From Selaginella tamariscina (lineage: Eukaryota; Streptophyta; Lycopodiopsida; Selaginellales; Selaginellaceae): a stretch of DNA of 64,000 nucleotides. The first letter of the stretch is position 1, and the number at the start of each line of letters is the position of its first letter. The notes under the pieces were generated by a model. The model was not told the origin of the DNA, made no database searches, and saw nothing but the letters and a program-made list of their open reading frames with translations. The DNA is taken from NCBI GenBank assembly GCA_003024785.1, contig PUQB01000873.1, positions 1 through 64,000 on the forward strand, in the 5' to 3' direction. Positions 10,732-25,136 of the stretch are shown here, piece after piece. Position numbers and translations under genes: made by a program.

Positions 10732-13700
10732 GTTGCTAAAAGTTATGAAATAGAGACTTAATAAAACTAAATAAAGGTAATTTGTTTTTTGTCTCTTATA
10801 TAGTTCACCAAAATATACTTCATGTTTCATGCATGCCCGGTGATGAATTTGTTTAGTATTATTTCATTACTGTGTAAGTAATCATAATATTAATATTAAT
10901 TTAATAGATATGAAAAAAGGAGAGAGAACCCGGATCAACTTGTTTCAAGCTGGTGAAATGCTTGTTTATTTAGCCTATCCTCCACTTACACTTTGTTGAG
11001 CTTGTTTAGCGTATCCTCCACTTGCGTGTAATGTCACTGAAACTTTTCATATAGTTATTAATAAAGCTATAGTAAAACCTGAAGTGGTTTAAGAAAAGAA
11101 AAAAATAAAATAAAATCATATGTAAATATTTAAGTATATTATCACAAATATATAAATATTTAAGCATTTCAATTTCTTCTATGTAAATGGTTATTTACTA
11201 GTGCTAGTTAGATTAACAAATCCTTTGTAGTCGGTGGTTACAAAAATATAATATATAGAATATAGTTAAGTCATTATAAAGTATTTACGATAGTCTCTCT
11301 CAGATGATATTGATACTCACAGAGTCAAAGTATGTATTTACGGCACGTCCGTGAGCGCCAGAGTTTGAGTGTGGTAAATTAGGTCTCTTGAAGTCAAATG
11401 CCTTAGTTAATATGTCACATCAGAAAATACATTTTATATATACTTCCAATTGAAATGTTTACCTTGTTTTGCATCATTACACGATGCAATACTTTTAACG
11501 CTTTTGCATATGGACATCATGCAATAGGTTAAAGACATATGTGTCAAATGACATGTTTGTTATGGATACTTGACATGTCACCTAAGTATCAATTTATTTA
11601 TTATTAATTTTATAATTTAAAAAGTGTAATGTAACTAATTAAATACGTAAGCTACCTTACAAAAGAGATTAATTATATAAATTCATTAATTAATATAATT
11701 AAGATAAATTAAGCTTTCCAAGCGTGAGAAAATGTATATGTACATACATGTGCATATGTGCATCTATGGTATACAATACGAAGATTCAATGTATTAATTA
11801 ATTCATGTTAGTGCAAAATTACACATTTTTAGATTTTTATTTATAAGATAATTTCAATATTCAATTTTGCTTAAATCAATATATGATTGCAAGTGCAACT
11901 GATTTCAATATTCAATTTATAAGATAATAACCAAATATATAGCATATTTTTAAATTTTAAATTTGATATAGTTTCATATTAGACTCATTTCATTCAAATT
12001 TAACATTATAATAATATAGTATAAAAAGCTATACAAGTTAAGCTACTTGTTTCTTATTTTAGATTTATATTTTTTAATTTTTTAATTTATTTTTATACAT
12101 TTTACGTTTTTGCACATTAATTTATGAATAAAAAATTTCTTTTTATTACATAAAAACTAAATTAATTTTTCGCTACTTTAAAGTTTTGCATTAGAATAAA
12201 CATAAAAAAGGAAAATTTAAATTTAGATATAAAGTATTTTTATAAACCTAAACTATGGTTGTAAACATGAATAACTTATTAAAATTGATTTAAATTTTTT
12301 ATTTATTAAAATGTTAAATTTGACTAATGATCTTAAGATATATTAAAAAATAATAAATTTAAATAAATTTAAATATATAGTGGCATCTCGTGTTTTATAA
12401 ATTGAGTATTGTAACATTTTTAATATTCAAATAAAATTCTTTGAGCATAAATAAATAAATAAAATAATAAAAATGTGTGATTTTGCACTTACATAAATTA
12501 ATTAACATATTGAATTATATGCCATAGATGTACATATACACACATGAATGTACATTTTCTCACACTTGTGAAGTTGATGTCATTTAACACATATGCCCTA
12601 AACATATTGCATCATGTCTTAATACAAAGGTAAAAAAGAACTAAATGTCTTTGCTGACAATATATATAAAGCATATTCACTTGTGTGCATTTCTCCTACA
12701 GAAAACCTAATTTGCCCTAAAAAAATCAGTATTTATCAATTTCATATTGATTATAATGAATTTGATGTATCATATAAAATTACTATAGGGTTTTTCTAAC
12801 CCACTCAATTGCATTTAACTCACACGTGATGGCGAAGGGGTTAGCACTTATTACTAACGCACAACATGTAAAGATGTCAAATAAGTGTAACAAAGACACC
12901 ACACCTTTTATCTTTTATGTTAAATATAGATATAAATATAATATAGTGCAATATCTTTACCTCCCACACATATTGAAGAAAAGACTCATGCTAGTGTCAT
13001 ATATAACTTTTAATAGGCACGTGTGCATGACATGATGCAATAAGTTAAGGGTATATGTGTCAAATGACATTAGTCTCACAAGTGTGAGAAAATGTGTGTA
13101 CATCATGTGTTTGTATGTAATGTTAGTTAATTTATGTAACTACAAAAACACATATTTTTATTACTTATTTATTTATTTGTGCTCAAATAATTTTATTTCA
13201 ATACTATAAATGTCTCAATACTCAATTTATAAAATGAGATGCCACTACATATTTAAAATTATTAAAATTACCTTTTTAAATATAAATTAATATCATTATT
13301 TAAATTTAACATTTTAATAAAAAAAAATTTCGTAAATTAATTTTAATAAGCTATTCATGTTTAAAACCATAGTTAGGTTTATAGATACTTTATATTTAAA
13401 TTCATATTTTCCTTTTTCATATTTTATACTAATTAGAAATCTTAAAGTAACAAAAAATAATTTAGTTTTTATGTAATAAAAAGCAAATTTGTATTCATAA
13501 ATTAATGTGCAAAAATGTAAAAATTATAAAAATAGCTTTGAAAAAAGATATAAATATAAGTACAGCTTTTTTATACTTTATTATTATAATGTTAAATTTG
13601 AGTGAAATGATCTAATTTGAATAATGTATTAAGTTTAAAATTTAAAAATATGCTACATATTTGGTTATTTTCTTATAAATTGAATATTGAAATTTATTAT

Positions 13701-16405
13701 TATTAAAATAAATTTAGCATAAATTTAAATATATAAATAAAAATTTGAAAATGTGTGATTTTGCACTTGAATTAATTAATATATTGAATCTTCATGTTAT
13801 ATGCCATAGATGTACATATACACATGTATGTACATATAGAAGATTAATTTATCTTAATTACATTAATTATTTGGTTAATCTCTTTTTAAATTATAAAATT
13901 AATAATGATTAAACTAATGCTTAGGTGGCATATCACTTATCAACAACAAACATGTTATTTTACACATGTCCTAACGTATTGTATTGTGTCAAGGTGTATA
14001 AGTAAAAACAACACTAATAGATATGTTTTAAAAGTATTACATTAGTGTAGAAATATAAAGGTCAAAACAAGTTAAACATTTTGTTAAAAGTATATATGAA
14101 GCATTTTTTTGATGTGAAATCCTAATTAAGGGGCCTTTAGTTAAGACATTTGAGAATCAAAATTAATAATAATATGAATATTATTAAAGAAAATCATTTT
14201 ATTTTTGTGACAAACTTGTCACAATAAAATATTTAAAAGAAATTCTTAAAATTAAAATTACTAAAAAACTTGCATGCATATGTACTTATTAAAAGTTATG
14301 TACAACACTAGCATGAGTCTTTTCTTAAATATGTGTGGGAGGTAAAGAGACTATATTATATTTATGTATATTTAACATAAAAAATACAAAAAAAGTGTGA
14401 TGTTTTTGTTACACTTATTTAACATATTTACATATTAAAGAAAGTGCGTTAATAATAAGTGCCAACCCCTTTGCCTTCATCTGTAAGTTAAATGCGATTG
14501 AGTGGGTTATGAAAACCCTATGGTAATTTTATATGATACATCAAATTCATTATAAACAATATGAAATTGATAAATGATAATTTTTTTTAGGGCAAATTAA
14601 GTTTTCTTTAGGGGAAATGCACATAAACGAATATGCTTTGTATACACTACTAGCAAAGATATTTATTTTTTTACCTTTGTATCAGGACATATACAATATG
14701 TTTAAGGCATATGTGTCAATGACATTAACTTCACAAGTGTGAGAAATGTACATCCATGTGTGTGCATGTACATCTATGGCATACAATTTAATATGTTAAT
14801 TAATTTATGTAAGTGCAAAATCACATGTTTTTATTATTTATTATTTATTTGTGCTCAAAGAATTTATTTGAATATTAAAAATGTTACAATATTCAATTTA
14901 TAAAACACAAGATGTCACAAGATGTAATAAAAAGAATTTTTTTATTCATAAATTAATGTGCAAAAACGCAAAAAGTATAAAAATAAATTTAAAATTAATT
15001 ATATATATATATAATATATATATATATATAAATAAAGATATCAAGTATAACTTTTTATACTATAATGTTAAATTTGAATGAAATGAATCTAATTTAAATA
15101 ATATATTAAGTTTAAAATTAAAAAATATGCTATATATTTAGTTATTATCTTATAAATTGAATATTGAAATCAGTTGCACTTGCAATCATATACTGATTTC
15201 AATAAAATTGAATATTGAAATTATTTATAAATCAAAATGTAGAAATGTGTAATTTTGCACTAACATGAATTAATAATACATTGAATCTTCATATTATATG
15301 TCATAGATGTACATATGCACATGTATGTACATACACATTTTCTAACGCTTGTGAATCTTAATTTATCTTAATTATATTAATTAATAAATTTATTTAATTA
15401 ATCTCTTTTGTAAGGTATTTACCGTAGTTACTTTACACTTTTTAAATTATAAAATTAATAATAATTAAATTAATGTTTAAGTGACATGTCTATCAATAAC
15501 AAACATGTCATTTGACACATATGTCCTTCACTTATTGCACGGTGTCCATATGTAAAGGTAAAAAAACGTCGTGTAGTGATGCAAAAGTCAAAACGAAATA
15601 AAACATTTAGATTGGAAGTATATATAAAGTGTTTTTTCTGATGTGGCATATTAACTAATGCATTTGACTTCATGTGACGATTCGGACCACCGTCAACCAA
15701 TGAGATGTACTTAGGTTATCCTAACCTAGCCTTTGACTCTGTGAGTATCAATATCTTGAGAGAGACTATCGTAAATACTTTATAATGACTTAACTATATT
15801 CTATATATTTATTTCTGTAACCACCGAGTAGAAAGGGTTTGCTAATTTAACTAGCACTAATAAATAACCATCTACATAGAAGAAATTGAAATGCTTAAAT
15901 ATTTATATATTTATGGTAATATACTTAAATATTTACGTATGATTTTTTTATTTTTTTTCCTTTTCTTAAACCACTTGAGGTTTTATTATAGCTTTATTAA
16001 TAACTATATGAAAAGTTTCAGTGTCATTACACGCAAGTGGAGGATACGGTAAACAAGCTCAACAAAGTGCAAGTGGAGAATAGGTTAATAAACAAGCTCA
16101 ATAAAGTGAGTTAATCTTCTTTCTTGCGTATTGTTTTGTATTAATACCACAGTAACGCAACTTAATCAACATATAGATCACATTCACCAGCTTGAAACAA
16201 GTCGATCCGGGTTCTTCTCTCTCCTCTTTTCATATCTATTAAATATTTAGTATTAATATTATGATTACTTACACAGTAATGGAATAATACTAAACAAATT
16301 CATCACTGGGCATGCATGAAACATGAAGCATATTTTGGTGAACTATATAAGAGACAAAACCTTTATTAAGTTTTATTAAGTCTTTGTTTCATAACTTTTA
16401 GCAAC

Positions 16406-17457
16406 TTAATAAGTTGGGATGGGCATCGACTCGAACCTTGGTGGATCTTCAAGGTACATAATTCCCTGTCGCTCGCTTTGCGGTGGTACAGCCCAGTTAA
16501 GACCATGGTAACGAGCGGAATGCCAACTCCACTCGAGAGCTCCTGACATCATATATCCAAGACCATCGATGAACGCCTTCACCTGTGGAGAGAAGTAGCT
16601 GGCCTTGGATATTGAAGCATGCAGCTCACAGAACCTTCGATCCACGGAGTGCACAAGCTCACTTGTGAGATTGACTGCCGTCTGAAAATCAACACCTTCC
16701 GACAAGCAAAATGCCGAAGGAAGGTTGTTAAAATCTCGTCCTATGTACTCTTTGCGGATGATAAGATATCATTGCTGTTACCATGTGGTCGACACAGGCA
16801 ATCTCGATTTCTTTAATCTCCGGACGATTTAAACATGTTCATCTAGCTCAATGCCTGCTCCGTATTCCATCAAGGGAACCAGTATCATGCCAGAGCTAAC
16901 AACACGCTTGAGTTCAAGTAGCTGACTCGGGCTCAACACCGCATGCTCCTCGCGGAGCTTGGATTGTTGAGCTGTCAGATTGAACAAAGTGGAGCACCTA
17001 TCAGAGAGCCGGCATATTGCGTTGTGTCATGTTGGTCCGCAACTGTTCCCATAGGGAAACAAAGCAAGAAAGGAACATGTCATCTCCTCCTTGCCAATCA
17101 CGAGTTTGTGAGTTGCCTCGGATGACTTGAGTGTATTTATGCATGAGAGCTCCAGTCTTGTTGCCGTCGGCCCCAATCGACTTGACGTCGTCAGCCTTTG
17201 TGTCCAGAAGAATGAACCAACATAAAATTTTGTCAACAATGGGAGTCTCGATTCAAAGGCCGTGGGCCAGAATGCACACGCTAGAAAGGGCCACTTCTCC
17301 GCCACAATGAACTCCAGCTCCTTGTCATTGGTGGATTCGGCAGAACATTTACAAAACTCATTGATTTCCTTGACTAGATTCTCGTACACTGGATGCAGCT
17401 TGGACAAAGGGAATGAGCAAGGCAAGGCGGAAGGTAGATTTGAGTGAGGCCTTCCAT
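16406..17457 (-). pseudogene. Terpene synthase-like pseudogene C, several frameshifts
   Basis: Third copy, in the orientation of A. The ATG is at 17,457 and the TAA at 16,406. The N-terminal frame (17,425 to 17,027) runs past the Asp-rich region but is shifted near 17,225, where AATAAAATTTTG replaces the AACATAAGAATTTTG of copy A. Further single-base losses occur near 16,760 (destroying the NDxxSxxxE frame), 16,833 and 17,010-17,025. The C-terminal frame (16,705 to 16,406) is intact to the stop and ends in PTY rather than PTD. It is more damaged than A or D. Confidence 0.85.
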
Positions 17458-17538
17458 TGTCAATGAGAGAATGAGAGATTATTACTAGAAGAAGAAGAAG
17501 AAGAAGAAGTATTGTACATTTGTAAGATACATCTGACG

Positions 17539-17549
17539 TAATTATATAG
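17539..17549 (-). promoter_or_regulatory. TATA box of terpene synthase C
   Basis: CTATATAATTA on the minus strand, about 85 bp before the ATG at 17,457, in the same leader context as copies A and D. Confidence 0.55.
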
Positions 17550-17575
17550 TCGTCAAGCCGCGATTAAGTAACAGT

Positions 17576-17713
17576 GGGCTATTCGCACTTAAACTTATCT
17601 TAATATTAAAGTCATTTTTAAGTGTTTTTCTATTTGCACAAGCATGTATTTACCCGTTTTTTAATGTTTTTTTCTTAAATATTCCAAGTTCGCACATCTG
17701 TACTTAAAATTTA
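17576..17713 (+). mobile_element. Left-end remnant of the same Harbinger insertion
   Basis: Directly after the AGT target site (17,573-17,575) the sequence matches the first about 140 bp of the Harbinger at 4,933, less one G of the terminal repeat, and stops inside the element. The shared insertion point shows that copies A and C descend from one post-insertion ancestor and that the rest of the element was later lost here. Confidence 0.9.
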
Positions 17714-19593
17714 TACAACAAAACACACATAAATAGTTATGCACATCCGTATACGTTTCGTCAATCTCTATATACATATGTAGAGATGCACAAAGGTAAC
17801 GAGACAAACAAGGAAATAAAATAAAGGATTAATGAACAAGTTTCAAATATTGTACAGTTAAAAGATTAAGAATGATTTTATTACAGTAAGAAATCAGGTT
17901 ACAGTTTGTAAAAATGAAGTGTAAAAAATTTTGAAATATTGAAATGTATGTATTATATATGTAAACATCTTAACACTTAACAATATGAATAAGAATTAGA
18001 TTTTAACAAAATAATATCAATTTTTTAGGATGTATTAGTTGTTAAAGAATATGTGGCTAATTTAAAAGGTTAATATTATCAACAAGCTTATTATTAAAAT
18101 GTGGTCAATAAGGTATATGGAAGTAAGTACATGATGTTAAAGTAGTTAATTATGGCTCATAAGGTAAGTCATTATTTTTTGGGTCATTGAAAAGACTCAA
18201 TGGTTGTTAATGATTTGTTTTAATTAGAAAAAGTTGCATTTTTAATATTGTTTTTGCTTGGTTCTTATTATAAAGTTTAAATGGCATAAAATTTATCTAT
18301 ATGAAAATGCAATATTATAAAGAAAGATTTAACTTCACACTAAAATTGTGAATGTAAAGAGTTTTTGGACTAGGAACAACAAGTATAAAGCCTTTAGTAA
18401 GTAGTATTAAGTATATTTGTCATGTAATGAATAAAAGTATAAATGCAAGTATAAAGCCTTTAACTTTTTACAGTGTTATTGAAATTGAGTGTTATTGAAA
18501 TGGAGTAGAACAAATAGGGAAAGACACTTCTCCTGTTTACATGGAATTATAGTTCATTTCTTAGTTTAAAGGGCCGGTCTTATACAGATTAATGTAAAAA
18601 TAGATGTTTTATGTTTTATTAAAACATATAAACATTTCAAACAACAATTCTAATATTATTTACTTGGAGTCATTTCAATGTATGCATAAGGAGTCACCAA
18701 GAGTGGGTGTTAGTAAAAGTTTAGGTTGAGTGAGTATGTAAAATTATAAAATGAGGATCCTTAAAAAGATTTATTTGTATAATTTATTTTTTTCATATAA
18801 GTTAATGTTTATGGCAATGTGTTATTATTGCATAAGTTGTATGACTCTCCTTAATATAATAAGTAACATCCATGTGTTTGTTTAGAAGATGATGTGAAAT
18901 TATATATTTAACAAGGTGATGTTATGTTTGTAATGGACGTTGTAATAATATAGAAGGCACTTATAATAAATGCAAGTCCTTTATGGTTATGGTGGGTTAG
19001 GAAGTTTGAGGATATATGCATGTTGTAACTAAAATGGGCATAATACATGAAAATGGAAATATAAAATAAATTGCTAATTAATACTTAAGTTTTAATTATT
19101 AATTAATTATTAATTAATATATAATTAAGCCTTATATATTAATTAATTAATAAATTAATCCTTAATTAGTAAGGAATATTCCTAAAATATTTTAAAATAT
19201 TCATATTATTCTTCGTTGTAAAAATAGTTTACAATAATTAAAAAATAATATCAAACATAATTACAAATAAAATCATTGCATGTTAATTTATTTATAAATA
19301 CTTTCTCCTTAACCATATAAGATATCTCCTTAATTTGTCTAAGTCATCACTCTTCAAATTAATAAAATCATTTTGGTCAATATTTTTATGTTGTTGTCAC
19401 CACGTAACACTCTCATGAATCCAGTTAGGAGTTGCCATCCTTGTTAATACATAAGCTGTGATAAGAACAGGATTGCATAAAGACTTATCTAAACATGACG
19501 TTCCTTAAGAATAATATTAGAGCGTCCTGTTTGCTCTTCTTCATTTTATAAAATTCAAAATCACGAAGTCAAGAAAGGATTTGTGGATATTGC

Positions 19594-22500
19594 TCACAAA
19601 ATTTTGAAATTTTCCTTTCTGAGGCATGTATCCAAGTGGTTCACTAGCTCATCCATGGTATTGATATCAGAATATGGGTCGAAAGTGATTGGATGGATAC
19701 AAGTAATGTTTTGGTTGAGCATAGCCTTTTTAGGAGAGTCGTCTACCACTAAGATATGTGCATTCTTCATTATTGATCTCCTCATGAAGCCCAATAAATC
19801 TTTCATTCTTGAAGAAGTATGGCTTGCTTTCCTTTTTATATCGTAAAATTCGAAAGGTTTATAACATATTCGCTGATCAAAAATCCAATTTTACGAATCA
19901 CCTTTTCTACAACACTACAATTTTCTTAAGCAAATTTAGCAGCGGTGTCAAGTTGTGAATATGTATGCATGACTAAATCCCCACAAGTGCATCAATCTCC
20001 TTAAGCTTTTGAAAGAGACGGTCCAACCCGGGCAAAAAATGATATCATATCAAAATTTACCATGACAAGGAATGAAATCTCCTTGTTTGATTTCTTTTTT
20101 TCTATCCTCGGCCTTTGTCAATGAAGCAGAACACCATTGACATCCAACAACACAATATGATCATGGGTAACAAGGGTAGCATTGCCTCTCAAATGCTTTG
20201 CAACTCACTTGTTTGTTCCCTTTCACATTTATCTGTTGACACTATATTGTTGCCTATCCCTTTATCATTTACTTGTACATCATTTTTACAAGATTTAGAT
20301 ATTGCAGGTGCTGAAGAAAGTGATTTAAGAACTGAAGGCAATAAAAATGGTGATGAAAAAACTGAAGTGGTCCCCATGGTAAGGATGTTTTGAGCTGCAT
20401 TATTATCTATTTCCTGCATGAACTCTATCATTCTGACATGTGGCACAAGAAGTTTTCGCCAAACCCCTCTCTTACCTAATGCCAGTGCTAAAAATCCATG
20501 TTCTCAACCGTTTCATTACATTTGCAAAATGATAGTTAACTGGCCTTATAATTATCAAGGTATCTTATTTACCTTGTTAATGTGTGACCCATGTTTGAAC
20601 TAAAAGCTTCTTTAATCCTTGAGAATTTATTTTTTGTACAAATATAAACAAAATATACAAAAATGCCTTATGTTACATTTATTTACAAGTATTCGTCACT
20701 CTAACAATTCATTAATAATTTCTTCTTTGCTATTACCTTTTGAGTGAGGCGAAGAAGGTTTTAGCCGCTTGGAAGATCGTTCAACATCTTCTGTATCTTT
20801 GTTTATGTTTCCATGGTCAATGGAGTATGTGAATGTTCTGTGCTCCTTGAGATAACTTCCGGTCTAAGATGTGATTGAAGATGGTCCTCAAACTCCAACA
20901 TTGAACCAAATTCCTCTTCAGAGCTATTGCACTTCTCGGGAGGGAACTTTTCTAAATACTTCTATATGGCTTTATTGGGGTAGTAGTTCAGAACCTCTTT
21001 ATTCACTTGTTCAGGTCCTCAACCATGGTCTTATCCTTTTCAACGGCAAACACACATGTATCCGAAGGTAAGACTCCTTCAAGAGATCCCCTAGTGCAGC
21101 AGTCAAAAACCCATGCATCATTGTGAGGACCCCTGATCAAGTTGACAATGCTCCGTGCAGCCTGACTTGTAATGTTTGGATAACGTACATTGCCGAATAT
21201 GTCCCTTTCAGCTATCGGTGTATCAGATGGAGGTTCAGGCCCGTTGGAGTGCAAACAATGCCTAGCTAGTTATTTGAAAGTTTGAAATTGTTTGGCGCAT
21301 TCCTAACAACCAAGTGAACAACTGTATCAATGCACTTGGGATCAGCATTGTTTTATAAAATCCTGTCCAACGATGTTTATTCTTCTTGGCGAAGATAAAG
21401 GCAAAAGCATCAGTGACATAAGCCAAAATCAAGAAAAAATACCTAAAAAAGTAGGTATCAGTTAAGAGTGCAAGCATGAATTCAATAATAAATACCTTCT
21501 TGTACATGCTTGCACAGCTAAGTTTCTCCACCAAATCCTCTAGTGCCCTATCTATCGTAGGATTTTTTGACACCTACTGATCCATCACAAATAATTGAAA
21601 CGGTTTTTCTGCAAGCAGTGATGTTAACCCCATAAAGTCTTCAAATCTAGTAAAGTTACCCCATAAATCCCTATAGATGTTTGTCATGATTCGTAGCATC
21701 TTCTTTTATAAGGTTTAACTCGGTTCTCCGTTGCTGAAGGATTGCCATAAGAGAAGATGTCATCGCAATGTTCTCCTTTTTAGCGTTGGCGTGCAATAGA
21801 TTCTTGTCCAAATCTTCCGATTGGTTCACCCATTGGACAAGCATATCATCGTCTGTCACATGCAAATATTTGCTGACCTCTTCGTATGTTGAAGCTAAGG
21901 TCCAACCCAGTTTTAATAGTGTATTCCCAACCACTCCTTGAAGTGCATGACCGTCTTCAACTCCATTGCCTTGACATGAAAAGGAGAGGTGGGGCTGATG
22001 TTGTTATGTAGTTTGCCATCAATGACCAAATCAGCTAAGACATTCATCTCCTCCATCGTTGTTTTATTTAAAGGCTTCAACCATGTGAGCTTAAAATCGT
22101 TGCCTACATCCTTTGTAGATTGAACAGATTTAGACTTCGGCGTCTTACTGGGTTTTTTTGTAGACTTCTTTGAGGGCTCCCCTTCACTTGTATGCTTCTT
22201 CTTCAGTGTTCCTTTTGTAAACGATTCCATAATCCTCATCTATTTGGGCAAAGATCTTATCCTCGGGACAAGAAATCAACATCACCAGAAAGGATATTTC
22301 CTTCCCTCCACCTGGCAAAATCAACTGCTACAATTTTTTCAACTCTTTGCAAAAAAAAAAAGAGATAGATTAATATACTGGCGAGATAAATCTCGCCAAG
22401 ACAATTTACTTACCTGGTATTTCGGACATTGTTCTCTCCTTGTAGTAGCTCTTTCTGGTCGCCCAAGATTTTCCCACATGGATTGCGTGTGTTTGAACTT

Positions 22501-23830
22501 CTCCCATTTTTGTTGTTGTAATGGTTGGTGTCAGCAGTGTCCCATTCTGCTGATAACTTATGGTACTGCTCGATTGTGAGATTCGACTTAGCTAAAAATG
22601 CCGATCTTTTTGTTAGCTTCTCATGGGTATGCTCAAAAAGTTTTGTTGCCATTGTTCCTTTATTGTGTTCATCGAGAAGTCATTGGGATGCCGTTATTGT
22701 GTGCTGGCCACTAATAATGTAGTACCTAATTGATTTTTTATTCTCTATCTGAATCTTTGTGATTTGTTTTGGTGTTGTGACCCACACTATCTCAATGCCT
22801 TTCTTTCTTTCATAGTATGGGCACAAAATAACATTATGTGGAACAGTGTAAGAATTGTTGTTCTTCATCTTCTCCACGAGCTTAGTTACATGTTCCTGCT
22901 TGAGTGGCTTGTAATTAAAGTTTGGGTTGACGCTGCAATACTTAACCCTACACTCGTAAATCTTATCATCCAGCATTATTTCTTTGTGGCTTATTGTAGC
23001 ATGGGATGCCACAGGTGCAGCTGACAAAACGACATATGATTTTCTTTTGCGATCCGAATCAACATGTGTGATCCCTGACTGCAGCTGTTCTAATGTTCTC
23101 AGCACACTCTTCCAGCTCCCGAAGATTCCTAAACAAATTGAACGTGATCTATAAAGAACCTAGGACCGAGCCACCCTCTCAATCTCTGTAATTGTCGGTG
23201 TGTTCTTCTTCAATAAGAAGAGGGACAATTGCTCCACTTATGAATGTTCTTATTGTGAAGCAATATTGTTAGAATATACCTACTTGATGAGTATGAAGAT
23301 CTTCAAAGTAGACATCTAATTGGATCCCCTCCATAAATGGGCTTTTGTTTAGTTGAAGAAGAACTCCACGGTCGACATCATTAGTAAAATGTGAAATCAT
23401 TATCCATAAGTCGACAAAACCATCCGAGATTCTTGTCGTAACTAGCGACCTCAGGATCCGAGAACGTGACATTGGATGGAACAAGGAATATGTGTCGAGC
23501 ATTGTTCAATCTGGGTTCGTAGCCTGCTTTCGGGTGCTTGACTAGTAAATCTAGTTTCCATTGTTTTGCTTGTCCACGCGATATAATAAAGGTTAATTTG
23601 ACAGCAATCATGGTTGCTCCAATGCGCTTCCCATTTATTTTGAAATATGGCCAAGTTAATTCAGAATCCCCTGCCCGTCTTATCTCCTTCTCTCATCTTC
23701 AATATCACCTCAATTCCACATCCGAGTATAACATATTTTATTTTAATTCTTATCCAGAATTTAACGACGACTCCATACTAATGACTGAATCTCCTTGTTT
23801 GATCAAACCGTCTTTTTGCACAATACACTA
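19594..23830 (-). pseudogene. ParB-like / DNA methyltransferase-like gene, PM-A copy
   Basis: A long broken gene read from about 23,830 down to 19,594. Order on the minus strand: an unrecognised N-terminal region with DVDRGVLLQLNKSPFMEG; a ParB-like region (23,105-22,680) with YCSVNPNFNYKPLKQEHV and ISGQHTITASQ in the positions of the ParB Arg-rich box; helical segments (22,650-21,671); a Rossmann-like part with FQLFVMD (about 21,590) and TDAFAFIFAKK (21,420); then PNITSQAARSIVNLIRG followed by WVFDCCTRGS and FAVEKDKT (21,190-21,040), resembling methyltransferase motifs X, I and II. Motif order IV-X-I fits beta-class amino-methyltransferases. Breaks include a gap near 23,275 (intact in PM-B) and several stops. 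Possible introns prevent a full model. Function is inferred; DNA is the likely substrate. Confidence 0.55.
22380..22397. promoter_or_regulatory. Single palindromic site inside the ParB-like gene
   Basis: GGCGAGATAAATCTCGCC is an almost perfect dyad of the same type as the upstream array, lying alone between two coding pieces (probably an intron). PM-B has it at 55,731-55,748 with two base changes on one side. Confidence 0.7.
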
Positions 23831-24139
23831 TGAATACAATTCAAATAAAAACGCACACACACTTGTATAAACCTGAATATACAAAATTAATACACTGATA
23901 AATTCGCATATACCCTTCTTTATTTCAGAAAGAAGTGGACAGGATTAATTGTCCAAAGCTGACCTTTGTGATAGTGCAAAAGACTAATAACATTTATTTT
24001 AAACCACCACAATGTGAACTTTGGACAGTTTTACATGGTTTACTGGCTTTTATTCAAAATATTATGATAAGATAATAGAATTAAATAAAATGAGATAAAC
24101 AACTTATATATACTAATACACATATACATTCACATGGAA

Positions 24140-25136
24140 GGGGTGGTAGGATTAATTTGCCACTTTTTATGCCTATTGAAATGGTGAGCGAGATTAATCT
24201 CGCCACCCTTCTCAATCCCCTGAATGGGTGTGCAGGATTAATCCACCACCCTATTCGGTCTTAGAGAGAACTGGGTGGGATTGATTTGGCCCATCCATTT
24301 AAGGGACCTAGAAGGGTGGCGAGATTAATCCACCACCTTATTCGGTCTTCGGGATTGATTTGGCCCACCCATTTAAGGGACCCAGAAGGGTGGGGGATTA
24401 ATCTCGCCCATCATAAAGGGATGGCGGAATTAATCCCGCCACCCTTCTTGGTCCTCTGAAAGGGTGTGCGGATTAATCCCGCCACCCTTCTCAATTTTAA
24501 AGAGAACTGGGCGGGATTGATTTAGCCCACCCATTCAGAAGACCAAGAAGGGTAGCGGGATTAATCTCGCCACCATGGAAGGGATGGTGGAATTAATCTC
24601 GCCACCCTTTTCAGTCCCTTGAACTGGTGTGCGGTAATCTTCTCCGTCTCAGACAGTGGTCGGGATTGATTTGACCCACCATATCAGGAGACAGAGAAGG
24701 GTGGCGGGATTAATCCTGCCACCCCTTCCATGCCTGGTGGGCGGGACTAATCCCGCCCACAACACTCTCATATGGATAATGGCCGTTGGCGGGATTAATC
24801 CTGTCCCACACTCATTGAGACATAAATACTCTTGTATATATTAATCCAAGAAGGGTGAACGGAATTAATCCTCCACCACCTTCATGCCTCCTTGGAGTCA
24901 GCGGAATTAATCCCGCCACCAGGCATGGAAGGGTCGGTGGGATTAATCTCGCACCCTTTATGTCTCAATGAGTTTGGGGTGGGATTAATTCCGCCGACCA
25001 GGCATGGAAGGGTTGGTGGGATTAATCTCGCTGCCCTCCGCACATGCCATGGGCGGTGGGATGAATCCTGCCCTCCATGAGGCTAACCAAAGAGCGGCGA
25101 GATTAATCTCGCCGCCCTTTGGTTAATCTCGCGCAC
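24140..25136. repeat. Array of about two dozen 18-bp palindromes (PM-A)
   Basis: Variants of GGCGGGATTAATCCCGCC recur about every 40 bp, just upstream of the ParB-like gene. Many units differ from the consensus by matched changes on both halves (for example GGCGAG...CTCGCC), and dyad symmetry often continues into the flanks (GTGGCGGG...CCCGCCAC). Spacers contain repeated phrases such as GAACTGGGCGGGATTGATTT. The array is GC-rich within AT-rich DNA. Open frames across it (repeated GGINPA-like peptides) are artefacts of the repeat. Confidence 0.92.

Larger units (their letters stand above)
9977..17457. repeat. Large inverted repeat with terpene synthase B and C at its ends
   Basis: The left arm 9,977-13,040 matches the reverse complement of the right arm 14,270-17,457. 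Both arms contain the gene, its 3' flank, the motif GATACTCAC near 11,310/15,745 and a conserved GGGTT-rich patch at 12,790-12,840/14,460-14,520. The right arm lacks about 220 bp found at 12,160-12,380. Pieces of 11,880-12,560 also recur inverted at 13,100-13,760, so the spacer holds a nested inverted copy. No gene is seen between 10,732 and 16,405. Similarity is visible but imperfect. Confidence 0.85.

Noticed and set aside
24140-25136. CRISPR-like appearance of regularly spaced palindromic repeats
   Set aside because: The host is a plant, units vary, spacers are themselves repeated and inverted, and no cas genes are present.
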